Positions 7,907 to 17,087 of a DNA stretch of 64,000 nt are shown here, in pieces. The notes beneath the pieces are model-generated. The model did not search any database. It was not told where the DNA came from and saw only the letters and a list, made by a program, of their open reading frames with translations. This DNA is from Herbiconiux sp. L3-i23 (GTDB taxonomy: Bacteria; Actinomycetota; Actinomycetes; Actinomycetales; Microbacteriaceae). The position numbers and the translations under genes are program-made. The stretch lies in contig NZ_AP025737.1 in NCBI RefSeq assembly GCF_023734115.1, positions 2,294,001 to 2,358,000 of the forward strand, given 5' to 3'. Position 1 is the stretch's first letter; each line of letters opens with the position of its first letter.

Positions 7907-9021
7907 GCAACCCCCGCAACACCAAGTCCGGCGCGAACCCGGCGAGCACCGTGTGGCTCGTCGCCGAGCGCGAGATCCGAGTGCGCCTGCGCACCAAGTC
8001 GTTCGTCATCTCGACCGGCATCCTGCTCGCCATGGTGCTCGCCGCCGTCATCTTCGGAGGCTTCCAGGCACGGCAGGCGGCCGAGGAGGCGGGCCAGGAC
8101 ATCCCGGTCGCCGTCGTCGGCACCGCGGCGGACGCACTGCCCGGCGGAGGCGGCTTCGAGGCGGTCGACGCCGCCGATCAGGCCGCCGCCGAAGAGCTGG
8201 TGCGCGACGGCGACGTCGACGCCGCGCTCGTGCCCAGCACCGGTGGGGCGAGCGAGGTCACCATCATCGCCGACGAGGAGGCACCCGCGTCGCTCGTCGC
8301 CGCCCTGAGCTCCGCCCCCGAGGTGCAGCTGCTCGACCCCGAAGACCCGAACTACTGGCTCAACTACCTCGTCGCCTACGCCTTCGGTCTCGTCTTCTTC
8401 CTCGCGGCACTCACCTTCGGCTCGACCATCGCCACGAGCGTCGTCGAGGAGAAGTCGACCCGTGTGGTCGAGATCCTGATGTCGGCGATCCCGGTGCGAA
8501 CCCTGCTCGCCGGCAAGGTGCTCGGCAACAGCCTGCTCGCGTTCGGACAGACCGCGGCCACGGTGGCGCTCGCCCTGATCGGCTTGACGGTCACCGACCA
8601 GACCGAGCTGCTGTCGCTCCTCGGCGCCCCCGTCGTGTGGTTCGTCGCGTTCTTCGTGATCGGCTTCACCCTCATCGCGGCGCTCTTCGCGGCGACCGGC
8701 GCGATGGTGTCGCGTCAGGAGGACATCGGCTCCACGACGACGCCCGTCACGATGCTCGTGATGCTGCCGTTCTTCGCGGTCATCTTCCTGTTCGACAACC
8801 AGCTATGGATGACGGTGCTCTCGTACTTCCCGTTCTCCTCGCCGGTGGCGATGCCGGTGCGCCTGTTCCAGGGCACCGCGCTCTGGTGGGAGCCGATCCT
8901 CTCGCTCGTGGTCCTCGCCCTGTCGACCTTCGCGGCGATCGTCGTCGGGTCGAAGATCTACGAGAACTCGCTGCTGCGCATGGGTGCCCGCGTCACCCTC
9001 CGCGAGGCGCTCAAGGGCTGA
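7903..9021 (+). CDS. ABC-2 type permease (NatB/YhaP-like)
   Basis: A 372-residue permease. One N-terminal helix (residues ~30-50) follows the cytoplasmic motif VWLVAEREIRVRLRTKSF. A ~110-residue extracytoplasmic domain comes next. Five or six C-terminal helices begin near residue 150 (YLVAYAFGLVFFLAALTFGS). The cytoplasmic loop TSVVEEKSTRVVEILMSAIP is the diagnostic ABC2_membrane_3 motif that contacts the ATPase. The ATG overlaps the ATPase stop. A GC-rich hairpin at 9034-9074 follows, closing the kinase-regulator-exporter group. Confidence 0.9.
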   Translation: MSNPRNTKSGANPASTVWLVAEREIRVRLRTKSFVISTGILLAMVLAAVIFGGFQARQAAEEAGQDIPVAVVGTAADALPGGGGFEAVDAADQAAAEELVRDGDVDAALVPSTGGASEVTIIADEEAPASLVAALSSAPEVQLLDPEDPNYWLNYLVAYAFGLVFFLAALTFGSTIATSVVEEKSTRVVEILMSAIPVRTLLAGKVLGNSLLAFGQTAATVALALIGLTVTDQTELLSLLGAPVVWFVAFFVIGFTLIAALFAATGAMVSRQEDIGSTTTPVTMLVMLPFFAVIFLFDNQLWMTVLSYFPFSSPVAMPVRLFQGTALWWEPILSLVVLALSTFAAIVVGSKIYENSLLRMGARVTLREALKG

Positions 9022-9033
9022 GCTGCATCCCAT

Positions 9034-9074
9034 GAACGGTCCGTCCTCCGCAACTTCGGGAGGGCGGGCCGTTC
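9034..9074 (+). terminator. GC-rich stem-loop after the ABC permease
   Basis: GAACGGTCCGTCCTCC pairs with GGGAGGGCGGGCCGTTC, allowing G-U pairs, around an ~8-nt loop. There is no T-tract. It separates the exporter operon from the GH65 gene. Confidence 0.5.
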
Positions 9075-9112
9075 GCAGGTTCCGCCGCGGACGGTCTGAT
9101 AGCTCTGTCAGC

Positions 9113-11476
9113 ATGCGCCGCCACGACGCCACCGATCTGCCCGACGACTCCTTCCTTCCCGACGACTCCTGGAGCCTGACCCGCTCGGGCTTCGACGAGG
9201 AGTCCCGTGACGGGGACGGCTCGCTCTTCGCCGTCTCGAACGGACACCTCGGGTGGCGTGCCACCCTCGACGAGGGCGACCCGTCCGGCACTGCCGGCGT
9301 CTACCTCAACGGTTTCTTCGAGCAGTACGAGATGCCGTACGCCGAAGAGGGCTTCGGCTACCCGGAGCACGGGCAGACCGTGCTCGACGCTCCCGACGGC
9401 CGGATCATCCGCCTCCTCGCCGATGACGAACCGCTCGACCTGCGCACCGGCACCGTGCACGAGCACGAGCGCCGGCTCGACTTCCGGCGCGGCACCCTCG
9501 AACGACGCACCGAATGGACCTCGCCCGCCGGTGCACGCATCCGGGTCGAGTCCACCCGCCTCGTCTCGCTGGCACTGCGGTCGGTGGCGGCGATCCGCTA
9601 TCGGGTGAGCGCCGTCGACGCCACGGTGCGCATCACGCTGCAGTCGGAGATCGTCGCGAACGGACATCCCTCGCCGCACAGTCCGAACCCCGCGATCTCG
9701 GCCGCGCTCGACACGGCGCTCGCGCCACGACTCCACACCCACGATGACGCGCACGCGACGCTCGTCCACCGCACCCGCTCGAGCGCCCTGACGGTGGCGG
9801 TGACGATGCGGCACGAGGTCGAGGGACCGTCCGGCACCGGTTCTTCGATGGAGATGGCTCCCGATCTCGCCCGCGAGACGGTGACCACGGTGCTGCGTCC
9901 CGGCGACCCGCTCACCGTCGTGAAGTTCGTCGGACACGACTTCGGCGCCGATCCGTCGCCGGAGCGCGCCCGCGATGCGGCGGAGGCGGCCGCAGCGGAT
10001 GCGGCGCACGTCGGGTGGGACGGGCTGCTCGAGAAGCAACGCGAACTGCTCGACGCGTTCTGGGACGGCGCCGACGTCGAGATCGGAGACCCGGTCTTAC
10101 AGCAGTCGGTGCGCTTCGCGCTCTTCCAGCTGTTCCAAGCCACCGCCCGCGCCGAAGACCGTCCCGTTCCCGGCAAGGGGCTGACGGGACGCGGCTACGA
10201 CGGGCACGCCTTCTGGGACGACGACGCGTTCATCGTGCCGGTGCTCGGCTACATCGCCCCGCACTGCGCGAAGTCGAGCCTGCTGTGGCGCCATTCGACG
10301 CTCGACCACGCCCGCGCGAGGGCGAAGCAGCTGAGTCTCGCGGGCGCATCGTTCCCGTGGCGCACGATCGACGGCCGTGAGGCGTCCGGATACTGGCCTG
10401 CAGCCACGGCGGCGTTCCATGTGAACGCCGACATCGCCGTCGCCATCGCCCACTACGTGCGCACGACCGGTGACCGCGAGTTCGAGCGGAAGATCGCGGT
10501 TGAGCTGCTCGTCGAGACCGCGCGGCTGTGGATGGCGCTCGGCCACTACACCGACGATGGCCGGTTTCATCTCGCCGGCCTCACCGGCCCGGATGAGTAC
10601 TCGGCCGTCGCCGACGACAACGTCTACACGAACGTCATGGCGCAACTGAATCTCGAGGAGGCGGCGCGCGTCGCGCACGAGCATCCGGGTGCCGCGGGCA
10701 CGCTCGGCGTCGACGAGACCGAGATCGAGTCGTGGCTCCGTGCGGCGGAGGCGATGACGATCCTCTACGACGAGCGGCTCGGGGTGCACCCGCAGGCGTT
10801 CGGCTTCACCGAACAGGCGCCCTGGGATTTCGAGGCGATGACGCCCGACAGCTACCCGTTGCAGGCGAACTTCCACTACGTCGAGCTGTATCGCAAGCAG
10901 GTCGTCAAGCAGGCCGACCTCGTGCTCGCGCTCTACTTCCGCTCCGAGCTGTTCACTCCTGAGCAGAAGGCCCGCGACTTCGCCTATTACGAGGCGATCA
11001 CGGTGCGCGACTCGTCGCTCTCGAGCGCGGCGCAGGCGGTTCTCGCCGCCGAGGTCGGCCATCTCGATCTCGCCCTCGACTATGTGCGGGAAGCCGCCCA
11101 CATCGACCTCGACGACCTGCAGGGCGACACCGGTCAGGGGCTGCACCTCGCCTCGCTCGCCGGGGTGTGGACCTCCCTTGTCGGTGGCTTCGGCGGGATG
11201 CGCCACACCCGCGACGGCCTGTCCTTCGCACCGCGCCTCCCGCCGGGGACCGACCATCTGCGCTTCCGACTGCGCGTGCGCGATGCGACCCTGCTCGTCG
11301 AGGTCGGCGCCGACGCGGCCTCCTACTCACTGCTCGACGGCGAGCGTTGCGAGTTCACCCACTTCGGAGAGGCCGTCGTCGTGACCGCCGGCAATCCGGT
11401 TCAGCTCGACATCCCGGCTCTTCCGCCGGTGGGCGACCCCCCTCGCCAACCGCGGCTCCGCGAGCCGCGGGTCTGA
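9113..11476 (+). CDS. Glycoside hydrolase family 65 protein (disaccharide phosphorylase-like)
   Basis: A 787-residue protein with GH65 architecture: N-terminal beta-sandwich (~1-270), linker, (alpha/alpha)6 barrel, and small C-terminal sheet. The catalytic acid is the Glu of LTGPDEYSAVADDNVYTN near residue 494. DSSLSSAAQAVLAAEVGHL and GLHLASLAGVWTSLVGGFGG are conserved C-terminal barrel segments. Family members phosphorolyse maltose, trehalose or kojibiose, releasing beta-glucose-1-phosphate, and some only hydrolyse. The segment equivalent to HNTRDG reads GDTGQG, so phosphate use is uncertain. No beta-phosphoglucomutase is adjacent, although GH65 phosphorylases are often paired with one. The ATG at 9113 precedes the first conserved segment; the frame also reads through an upstream hairpin, which argues against earlier starts. 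Confidence 0.87.
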   Translation: MRRHDATDLPDDSFLPDDSWSLTRSGFDEESRDGDGSLFAVSNGHLGWRATLDEGDPSGTAGVYLNGFFEQYEMPYAEEGFGYPEHGQTVLDAPDGRIIRLLADDEPLDLRTGTVHEHERRLDFRRGTLERRTEWTSPAGARIRVESTRLVSLALRSVAAIRYRVSAVDATVRITLQSEIVANGHPSPHSPNPAISAALDTALAPRLHTHDDAHATLVHRTRSSALTVAVTMRHEVEGPSGTGSSMEMAPDLARETVTTVLRPGDPLTVVKFVGHDFGADPSPERARDAAEAAAADAAHVGWDGLLEKQRELLDAFWDGADVEIGDPVLQQSVRFALFQLFQATARAEDRPVPGKGLTGRGYDGHAFWDDDAFIVPVLGYIAPHCAKSSLLWRHSTLDHARARAKQLSLAGASFPWRTIDGREASGYWPAATAAFHVNADIAVAIAHYVRTTGDREFERKIAVELLVETARLWMALGHYTDDGRFHLAGLTGPDEYSAVADDNVYTNVMAQLNLEEAARVAHEHPGAAGTLGVDETEIESWLRAAEAMTILYDERLGVHPQAFGFTEQAPWDFEAMTPDSYPLQANFHYVELYRKQVVKQADLVLALYFRSELFTPEQKARDFAYYEAITVRDSSLSSAAQAVLAAEVGHLDLALDYVREAAHIDLDDLQGDTGQGLHLASLAGVWTSLVGGFGGMRHTRDGLSFAPRLPPGTDHLRFRLRVRDATLLVEVGADAASYSLLDGERCEFTHFGEAVVVTAGNPVQLDIPALPPVGDPPRQPRLREPRV

Positions 11477-11494
11477 CCGTCGAGACGCGCGGGA

Positions 11495-11524
11495 AGGCCC
11501 GATGCGCCAACCGGCACCGGGCCT
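11495..11524. terminator. Convergent-gene hairpin
   Basis: AGGCCCG (11495-11501) pairs with CGGGCCT (11518-11524) in the 64-bp gap between the GH65 gene and the convergent membrane-protein gene. It may serve both strands. Confidence 0.45.
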
Positions 11525-11540
11525 CCTGCACCGCGCGCGG

Positions 11541-12233
11541 TCAGTCGACCGGTCGACCCGCGACGAGCTTCGCTCCGGCGATGAAGACGGGCGCGTAGAG
11601 GAGCGTGCCGAGCACCGCTCCGAAAGGACCGAGGTTCAACGCCAGAACGACGAACGGCAGCGCCGCCAGCGGGGCGATCCACCAGGAGAGCACGCGGGCG
11701 CGAGCCAAGCCGAGAGTGAGAGCGGGGACCGCCAGCAGTGTGCCAACCTGCGCGGTGATCAGCCAGACGAGCGCCGACGACTCCTTCGCCGCGGTGTCCA
11801 CGGCGACGGCCTGGTCGATGGGCAGCGCGTTCCCGGCGCCGATCAGGAACCAGTCGGAGAGCAGCAGGCCCGACATCTGGATCGCTCCGAAGGCGAGCAC
11901 GACGGCCGCGATCCTCACCCACACCCGTCCGCGCCGTCCGGTCACGAGGGCGATCGTCGCGAGGGCGCCGAGCGCGAACGCGACCCAGCCGTAGTGGAAG
12001 AGGTTGGCGGAGAGGAGGCTGACCGCCGGGTCCGCGGCGAGCGATTCGATGTAACCGGCCTGGCCTGGAGCGGTCTGCGGCGGCGAGGTCAGAGCGCCGC
12101 CCATCAGCAGCAGCGGTGCCGCGATCAGGGCGACACCGCCCAGTCGCGCGAGCAGGGTGGGGGCGGACGTTCGCGCGGCGGGAATCGCCGGAGCAGGAGT
12201 CTTCACGGCGAAGTCGAAGATGTTGCGGTCCAT
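11541..12233 (-). CDS. Hypothetical multi-spanning membrane protein
   Basis: A 230-residue protein with about six hydrophobic helices, for example LARLGGVALIAAPLLLMGGA, VAFALGALATIALV, ALVWLITAQVGTLLAVPALT and IAPLAALPFVVLALN. The N-terminus is a ~30-residue hydrophilic tail beginning MDRNIFDF. I do not recognise a family and see no catalytic motif. It is downstream of, and in the same direction as, the two-component genes at 12353-15143. The 119-bp gap and an AAAGG ribosome site suggest its own translation start, possibly under that system's control. Confidence 0.6.
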   Translation of the reverse strand: MDRNIFDFAVKTPAPAIPAARTSAPTLLARLGGVALIAAPLLLMGGALTSPPQTAPGQAGYIESLAADPAVSLLSANLFHYGWVAFALGALATIALVTGRRGRVWVRIAAVVLAFGAIQMSGLLLSDWFLIGAGNALPIDQAVAVDTAAKESSALVWLITAQVGTLLAVPALTLGLARARVLSWWIAPLAALPFVVLALNLGPFGAVLGTLLYAPVFIAGAKLVAGRPVD

Positions 12234-12352
12234 GGTCGTGGTGCCTTTCGGAAAGAGGAGTGGAAGTGATCTGTTGCTTCGACTCTTCCGACGGCGCGAC
12301 CCGGGCCGGCAGGGACCGGCATCCCGCGCAGGTCCCGTGAACGTCCCGCGGG

Positions 12353-13012
12353 TCAGGGGTGGCCGAGGCCGGCGTCGCGGGCGCGGATGATCGCCTCGGC
12401 GCGGTCGGCGACCTGCAGTTTCGCGAAGATGTTCGACACGTTGTTGCGCACCGTCTTCGGCGACAGGTAGAGCGTCTGCGCGATCTGGGGGTTCGACCGC
12501 CCGGCGGCCAGCAGGTCGAGGATCTCGCGCTCGCGTGCGGTGAGCTGCGGGAAGATCTCCGCGACCTTCTGCGAGGTCGGCGGCGCCGCGAAGTACTCTG
12601 CCACCCGGCGGGCGATGGCGGCACCGAAGACCGCCTCGCCGCTCGCGACCGAACGGATGGCGCGCAGGATCTCGTCCTGGCCGGCGCCCTTCAGGAGGTA
12701 TCCGCGAGCCCCTGCCCGCATCGCGCTGAACACGGTCTCGTCGTCCTCGGACATGGTGAGCACCACGACGCCGATGTGCGGGTTCACCGACACGATCTCG
12801 CGGGTCGCGGCGATGCCGTCGAGACGCGGCATCTGCACATCCATGACGACGACGTCGGGCTGTTGGGCGGCGACCACGTCGAGCGCTTCGTTGCCGTCGC
12901 CCGCGGTGGCGACCACGTCGACGCCGTCGGTCGACGAGAGCAGAGCCGACAGGCCCTCGCGATAGACGGGGTGGTCGTCGACGAGCACCAGGCGGATCAC
13001 ATCATCGGACAC
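12353..13012 (-). CDS. NarL/LuxR-family response regulator
   Basis: A 219-residue regulator. The receiver has VDDHPVYREGL (acidic pair), VVVMDVQMPRLDG (phospho-acceptor Asp), VLTMSEDDE, and YLLKGAGQDE with the conserved Lys. The LuxR DNA-binding domain is LTAREREILDLLAAGRSNPQ then SPKTVRNNVSNIFAKL. The GTG at 13012 (VSDDVIRL) is chosen because AGGAGA lies 6 nt upstream; an ATG at 13027 is also possible. The 5' end overlaps the kinase gene by 11 bp, so the pair is coupled. Confidence 0.92.
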   Translation of the reverse strand: MSDDVIRLVLVDDHPVYREGLSALLSSTDGVDVVATAGDGNEALDVVAAQQPDVVVMDVQMPRLDGIAATREIVSVNPHIGVVVLTMSEDDETVFSAMRAGARGYLLKGAGQDEILRAIRSVASGEAVFGAAIARRVAEYFAAPPTSQKVAEIFPQLTAREREILDLLAAGRSNPQIAQTLYLSPKTVRNNVSNIFAKLQVADRAEAIIRARDAGLGHP

Positions 13013-15143
13013 GGGCGATCTCCTCATCGACGTCGGGAGCCGGTGCCGTCGGTTCGGCGGGCAGCGGCAGGCGCGCGCGGACGGTGGTGCCGCCACCCTC
13101 GGGGACGGTGATCTCGAGCGATCCGCCGAGCTCGGTCGCCCGCTCGCGCATCGATCGCAGTCCGACGCCGCGCACGGCGTCGTCGTCGATGCCGGTTCCG
13201 TCGTCGGTGACGGTGGCGACGAGCGCCGCCGCACCGGCGTCGAGCACCACGGACGCCGAACGGGCACGCGAGTGCCGCGACACGTTGTTGAGCGCCTCGG
13301 ACACGATCCGGTAGGCGGCGACCTCGACGGCCGCGGGCAGAGAGCGGCCGATCTCGCCCGATACCTCGATCGCGAGCGACGGCCCGCGCAACCGCTCGGC
13401 CTGCTGCTCGACCGCGCGACGCAGCCCCAGGTCGTCGAGCGCCGGCGGCCGCAGGTCCTGAACCAGGCGGCGGATTTCGAGGATCACCTCGGCGGAGTCC
13501 GCGATCGCCTTGTCGAGGAACTCGACCGATCGCCCCGGGTCCTTGCCGACGAAGTTGCGGGCGGTCTCGAGGCGCAGCTTGACGCCGCCGAGCAGCGGGC
13601 CGAGCCCATCGTGCAGTTCGCGTCGGATGCGGGAACGCTCCTCCTCGCGGGCGGAAACGAGGTTCTCGCGGATCGCCTGCAACTCGGCCGACAGCTCGGC
13701 GTTGAGCATCGCGGCGGCGGCGAGACGCACCAGATCGCCGAGCAGCTTCTGGTCTCGGGCGCTGAGTCGAGGGCGGCGGCCCGGCTTCATCACGATGCGG
13801 CCGATGCGACGCCCGCGGTACTCGAGCGGCAGGTCGACCGTGTCGCGGTGGCGGGTGCCGTGCTCGGCGCGGATGAGGTCGCCGTCGGGGCGTTCCAGTT
13901 CGACGGCGACGTAGGTCGAGGCGAACGCGTCGGCGATGGCGTCCGCGACCGCACCCAATTGGGTTGGAGTGTCGAGGCTGTCCTCGAGCTCCCCGGCGAG
14001 CGCCGAGACGACGCCGTACGGGTCGCTGCGGCGGCCGTTCACCACGCGGTTGACCACGCCGAACAGACGGTCACGCAGCGGCGCGTAGACGAGGGTGACC
14101 AGCACGACGGCGACGAGCATCAGCACGCCGTCGTCGATGACGGCGCCGAGCGTGAGCACGAGTGCCCCGTCGACGGCCACGATCGATCCGACGAGCAGAC
14201 CGTAGAGCAGCGTCCAGCTGAGCAGCCGGTCGATCTCGTAGAGGCGGTATCGGGCGACGGCGACGACAACCGATGCGGAGACGAGCGCGATCGCGAGGGT
14301 GAGGATGCCGTCGCTGATGCCGAGCGGGAACAGCTGCTGCGACGCCATCAGCACGATGAACAGGGCGCCCGCCCAGACGAACCAGCGCAGCTGCGACTTC
14401 TCGACCGGGCTCGCCCCGAAGCTTCGGCCGATGGCGACGGCGAGCGCCAGCAGGAGCGACAGGACCGTCGCCGGCACCGCCACGGTGAAGAGGCCGAGCC
14501 ACATCTCGGTCGGTAGCGGCAGGGTGATCAGCGGGTGGTCGTAGATCGCGGTGGACTGGGTCGCCGCGTCCGGGTCGATGCCGCCCGACGGGGCACGAGC
14601 CATCATGGCGGCGCGCGGCGCGAGGATGAACGCGATCGGCATGATGACGGCGAGCACCAGCGCGGTGATGCCGATCCCCCGCCACACCGGCGGTCGCGGC
14701 AGCCGGCCGGTCGGGAACAGCACGAGCAGCAGTTGGATCGGCAGGATCAGCACCGAACCGAAGCGCGCGTAGTACCAGAACGCGACGCCGGTGAACGGGG
14801 CGTCGCGGTCGTAGAGCCACGAGTAGTTCACGGCCGCGGCGGCGAGGCCATCGACGCACCAGAGCACGCCGAAGACGACGAGGATCGTGGCGATCGGATG
14901 CCAGGGAAGGCGCCACAGCAGCAGCGCGCCGGGCAGCACCATCGCGAGGCCGGGCAACGCACCCGACCACCCGGTCGACATGGGAACCGCGGACGGCGCG
15001 TAGTCGGCGAGGATGGCGATGTCGAGGGCGATCGCGCCGATGCTCGAGAGGCCGGCGATGACGAGCGCGGCGACCGTCGCGATGCGCGCCGAGGCGGTCG
15101 CACGCGGGAAGCGCCGTGTCGATTCGGCCGTCATGCGCATCAT
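13002..15143 (-). CDS. Large membrane sensor histidine kinase (HisKA_3)
   Basis: A 713-residue kinase with an unusually long membrane part. About nine or ten helices span residues ~20-350 (ARIATVAALVIAGLSSIGAI, then LPIQLLLVLFPTGRLP, and so on). A GAF-like segment of ~130 residues follows (VSALAGELEDSLDTPTQLGA onward). The catalytic core has the phospho-accepting His in SRIRRELHDGLGPLLGGVKL, near residue 515, an N-box AYRIVSEALNNVSRHSRA, and a G-box GIDDDAVRGVGLRSMRERA. The LFPTGRLP loop is common in actinobacterial kinases of this layout. Several ATGs cluster at 15143-15134. Upstream is the 572-bp repeat-filled divergent region; downstream is the coupled regulator. The stimulus is unknown. 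Confidence 0.9.
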   Translation of the reverse strand: MMRMTAESTRRFPRATASARIATVAALVIAGLSSIGAIALDIAILADYAPSAVPMSTGWSGALPGLAMVLPGALLLWRLPWHPIATILVVFGVLWCVDGLAAAAVNYSWLYDRDAPFTGVAFWYYARFGSVLILPIQLLLVLFPTGRLPRPPVWRGIGITALVLAVIMPIAFILAPRAAMMARAPSGGIDPDAATQSTAIYDHPLITLPLPTEMWLGLFTVAVPATVLSLLLALAVAIGRSFGASPVEKSQLRWFVWAGALFIVLMASQQLFPLGISDGILTLAIALVSASVVVAVARYRLYEIDRLLSWTLLYGLLVGSIVAVDGALVLTLGAVIDDGVLMLVAVVLVTLVYAPLRDRLFGVVNRVVNGRRSDPYGVVSALAGELEDSLDTPTQLGAVADAIADAFASTYVAVELERPDGDLIRAEHGTRHRDTVDLPLEYRGRRIGRIVMKPGRRPRLSARDQKLLGDLVRLAAAAMLNAELSAELQAIRENLVSAREEERSRIRRELHDGLGPLLGGVKLRLETARNFVGKDPGRSVEFLDKAIADSAEVILEIRRLVQDLRPPALDDLGLRRAVEQQAERLRGPSLAIEVSGEIGRSLPAAVEVAAYRIVSEALNNVSRHSRARSASVVLDAGAAALVATVTDDGTGIDDDAVRGVGLRSMRERATELGGSLEITVPEGGGTTVRARLPLPAEPTAPAPDVDEEIARVR

Positions 15144-15197
15144 GGTGCCAGTGCGGGTGTCCCGCTGTCACGGGACACCGGTCCCGGATCGCACCCC

Positions 15198-15321
15198 GGT
15201 CGCTGAGCCGCCGCAAAAGCGGCCCAGCGATGCGACCCGCCGACGAATCGCGCCCGAGCTTCGACCCGAGTGCGAATCCCGTCACTTCGCGACGGGCCTA
15301 GCGGCCCTCCTCACTGACCAG
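15198..15321. repeat. ~122-bp intergenic repeat, copy 2
   Basis: The left end reads GGTCGCTGAGCCGCCGC, and the right end CGGCCCTCCTCACTGACCAG. It lies in the divergent gap between the kinase (15143) and the permease (15715). The whole 15144-15714 gap is taken up by copies 2-4 and short spacers, with no gene. Confidence 0.8.
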
Positions 15322-15369
15322 AAGTCAGCCCCTTCGCCCCCGACGCGATACGGGCGGCGGCCCCACACC

Positions 15370-15498
15370 CTGGTCGCTGAGGAGGGCCGCCAGGCCCGTC
15401 GCGATGCGACACGCTTCAGCGCGCGAGCCTCCGTATCGCTTCGCTCAACGAGCGGCGTCATTTCGCGACGGGCCTGGCGGCCCTCCGGGGTGACCAGG
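15370..15498. repeat. ~122-bp intergenic repeat, copy 3 (symmetrical variant)
   Basis: Here both ends carry the same arm type. CTGGTCGCTGAGGAGGGCCG at the left is the inverse of CGGCCCTCCGGGGTGACCAG at the right, and GGCCCGTCGCGA faces TCGCGACGGGCC. That makes the longest inverted repeat of the family. Its centre includes GTATCGCTTCGCTCAACGAG, linking it to the other dispersed repeat motifs. Confidence 0.75.
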
Positions 15499-15505
15499 AA
15501 CCGCC

Positions 15506-15628
15506 GGTCGCTGAGCCGCCGCGAAGCGGCCCAGCGATGCGACCAGCCGACAAATCGCGCTCGGCCGTCGGCGCAAGTACGAGTCCCGTCATTTCGCGAC
15601 GGGCCTAGCGGCCCTCCTCAATGACCAG
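15506..15628. repeat. ~122-bp intergenic repeat, copy 4
   Basis: It starts 8 bp after copy 3. The left end GGTCGCTGAGCCGCCGCGA and right end CGGCCCTCCTCAATGACCAG are nearly identical to copies 1 and 2, while the middle diverges. It ends 87 bp before the permease start codon. Confidence 0.8.
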
Positions 15629-15714
15629 AGAGGCCCCTGCGAGATGGTTCCGTGTTGGCTGATAGAAAGCCGGGGCCGCGGGGTTTTCCAGGCGTCTCGC
15701 GCTGAAGTGGTGCA

Positions 15715-17058
15715 ATGGCCGACATCGCAGGCACCTCGAACGCCGCCACCGACGCCGACTCGCGCCCGGGCGGCCTCAAACGCGTCATCACCGCTCCGCT
15801 GCTGTTCGCCTTCATCGTCGGCGACACCCTGGGCGCCGGCATCTACACCCTCGTCGGCTCGATGGCGAACGACGTGGGCGGAGTGATCTGGCTGCCGCTG
15901 CTGATCGCCCTCGTCGTCGCGCTGCTCACCGCCGGCACCTACGCCGAACTGATCACGAAATACCCGCACGCGGGCGGCGCCGCCCGGTACGTCGATCGCG
16001 CGTTCGGCATCCCCTACCTGTCGTTCGTCGTCGGATTCCTGATGATGGCCTCCGGCATCACGACCGCCGCCTCGCTCGCGAACGCGTTCGCCGGCGACTA
16101 TCTGGCGGCGCTGATCGACGTGCCGCCCGTCCCGACCGCGATCGCGTTCATCGCGATCCTGACCCTCATCAACCTGCGCGGCGTGCGCGAGTCGCTCACC
16201 GCGAACCTCGTCGCCTCGGTGATCGAGGTCAGCGGACTCGTCATCGTCATCTTCTGCGCCGCCCTCTTCTTCGGCGGCGGAGACGGCGACCCCGCCCGCC
16301 TGCTCGAGTTCAACCCGGACGTGGCGCCGTTGCAGGGGGCGTTCGCGGCGTCGGTCATCGCGTTCTTCTCGTTCCTCGGCTTCGAGGCCGCCGCGAACAT
16401 GGCCGAAGAGGTGAAGAACCCGTCGAAGGCGTACCCGCGGGCTCTCTTCGGCGCTCTGGCGACGGCGGCGGTCGTGTACCTCCTCATCGCCCTCGGCGCC
16501 GTCATCACCCTGCCGATCGATGAGCTCGCCCAGTCGTCCGGCCCCCTTCTCGATGTCGTCGAGGCCAGCGGGGCGGCGGTGCCGTCGTGGCTGTTCGGTC
16601 TCATCGCCCTCGTCGCCATTGCGAACGGGGCGCTCCTGTTCATGGTGATGGCGAGCCGGGTGGGATACGGGCTCGCCGAATCGGGGCTGCTGCCGTCGGT
16701 GTTCGGGCGGGTGCTGCCGAACCGTCGGACCCCGTGGGTGTCGATCGTGTTCGTGGGGGCGCTGACGATCGGGCTCAGCTTCCTCGGCGACGTCAGCACG
16801 CTCGCGGAGACCACCGTCCTTCTCCTGCTGCTGGTCTTCCTGTCGGCCAACGTGAGCGTGCTCGTGCTGAAGAAGGACAAGGTCGAGCACGACCACTTCT
16901 CGGTTCCGAAGGTGGTGCCCGTGCTCGCCATCATCGCGAGCATCGTGCTGCTCACCCAGCAGACCGGCATCGTCTGGCTCGGGGCCCTCGGCTATCTCGT
17001 CGTCGGATCGCTGCTCTTCCTCGCGGCCCGTTTCGGCAAGAAGCGCGAGCGGGTCTGA
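15715..17058 (+). CDS. APC-superfamily amino acid permease
   Basis: A 447-residue transporter with about 12 hydrophobic helices. The first helix segment, LLFAFIVGDTLGAGIYTLVG, has the Gly-rich TM1 break typical of the APC fold, where the substrate amine binds. Further marks are PHAGGAARYVDRAFGIPYL before TM3 and SFLGFEAAANMAEEVKNPSK in TM6 and the following loop, the classic amino-acid-permease signature. The substrate is probably an amino acid or polyamine. The ribosome site is weak (GAAGTGG). Its promoter must lie close to or inside the repeat cluster. A small membrane-protein gene follows 29 bp downstream. Confidence 0.88.
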   Translation: MADIAGTSNAATDADSRPGGLKRVITAPLLFAFIVGDTLGAGIYTLVGSMANDVGGVIWLPLLIALVVALLTAGTYAELITKYPHAGGAARYVDRAFGIPYLSFVVGFLMMASGITTAASLANAFAGDYLAALIDVPPVPTAIAFIAILTLINLRGVRESLTANLVASVIEVSGLVIVIFCAALFFGGGDGDPARLLEFNPDVAPLQGAFAASVIAFFSFLGFEAAANMAEEVKNPSKAYPRALFGALATAAVVYLLIALGAVITLPIDELAQSSGPLLDVVEASGAAVPSWLFGLIALVAIANGALLFMVMASRVGYGLAESGLLPSVFGRVLPNRRTPWVSIVFVGALTIGLSFLGDVSTLAETTVLLLLLVFLSANVSVLVLKKDKVEHDHFSVPKVVPVLAIIASIVLLTQQTGIVWLGALGYLVVGSLLFLAARFGKKRERV

Positions 17059-17075
17059 TCCGATCCGCCCAGCAC

Positions 17076-17081
17076 TACTCT
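17076..17081 (+). promoter_or_regulatory. -10 box for the 17088 gene (leaderless)
   Basis: TACTCT ends 6 nt before the ATG at 17088, and no Shine-Dalgarno sequence is present. Confidence 0.4.
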
Positions 17082-17087
17082 GACGCC

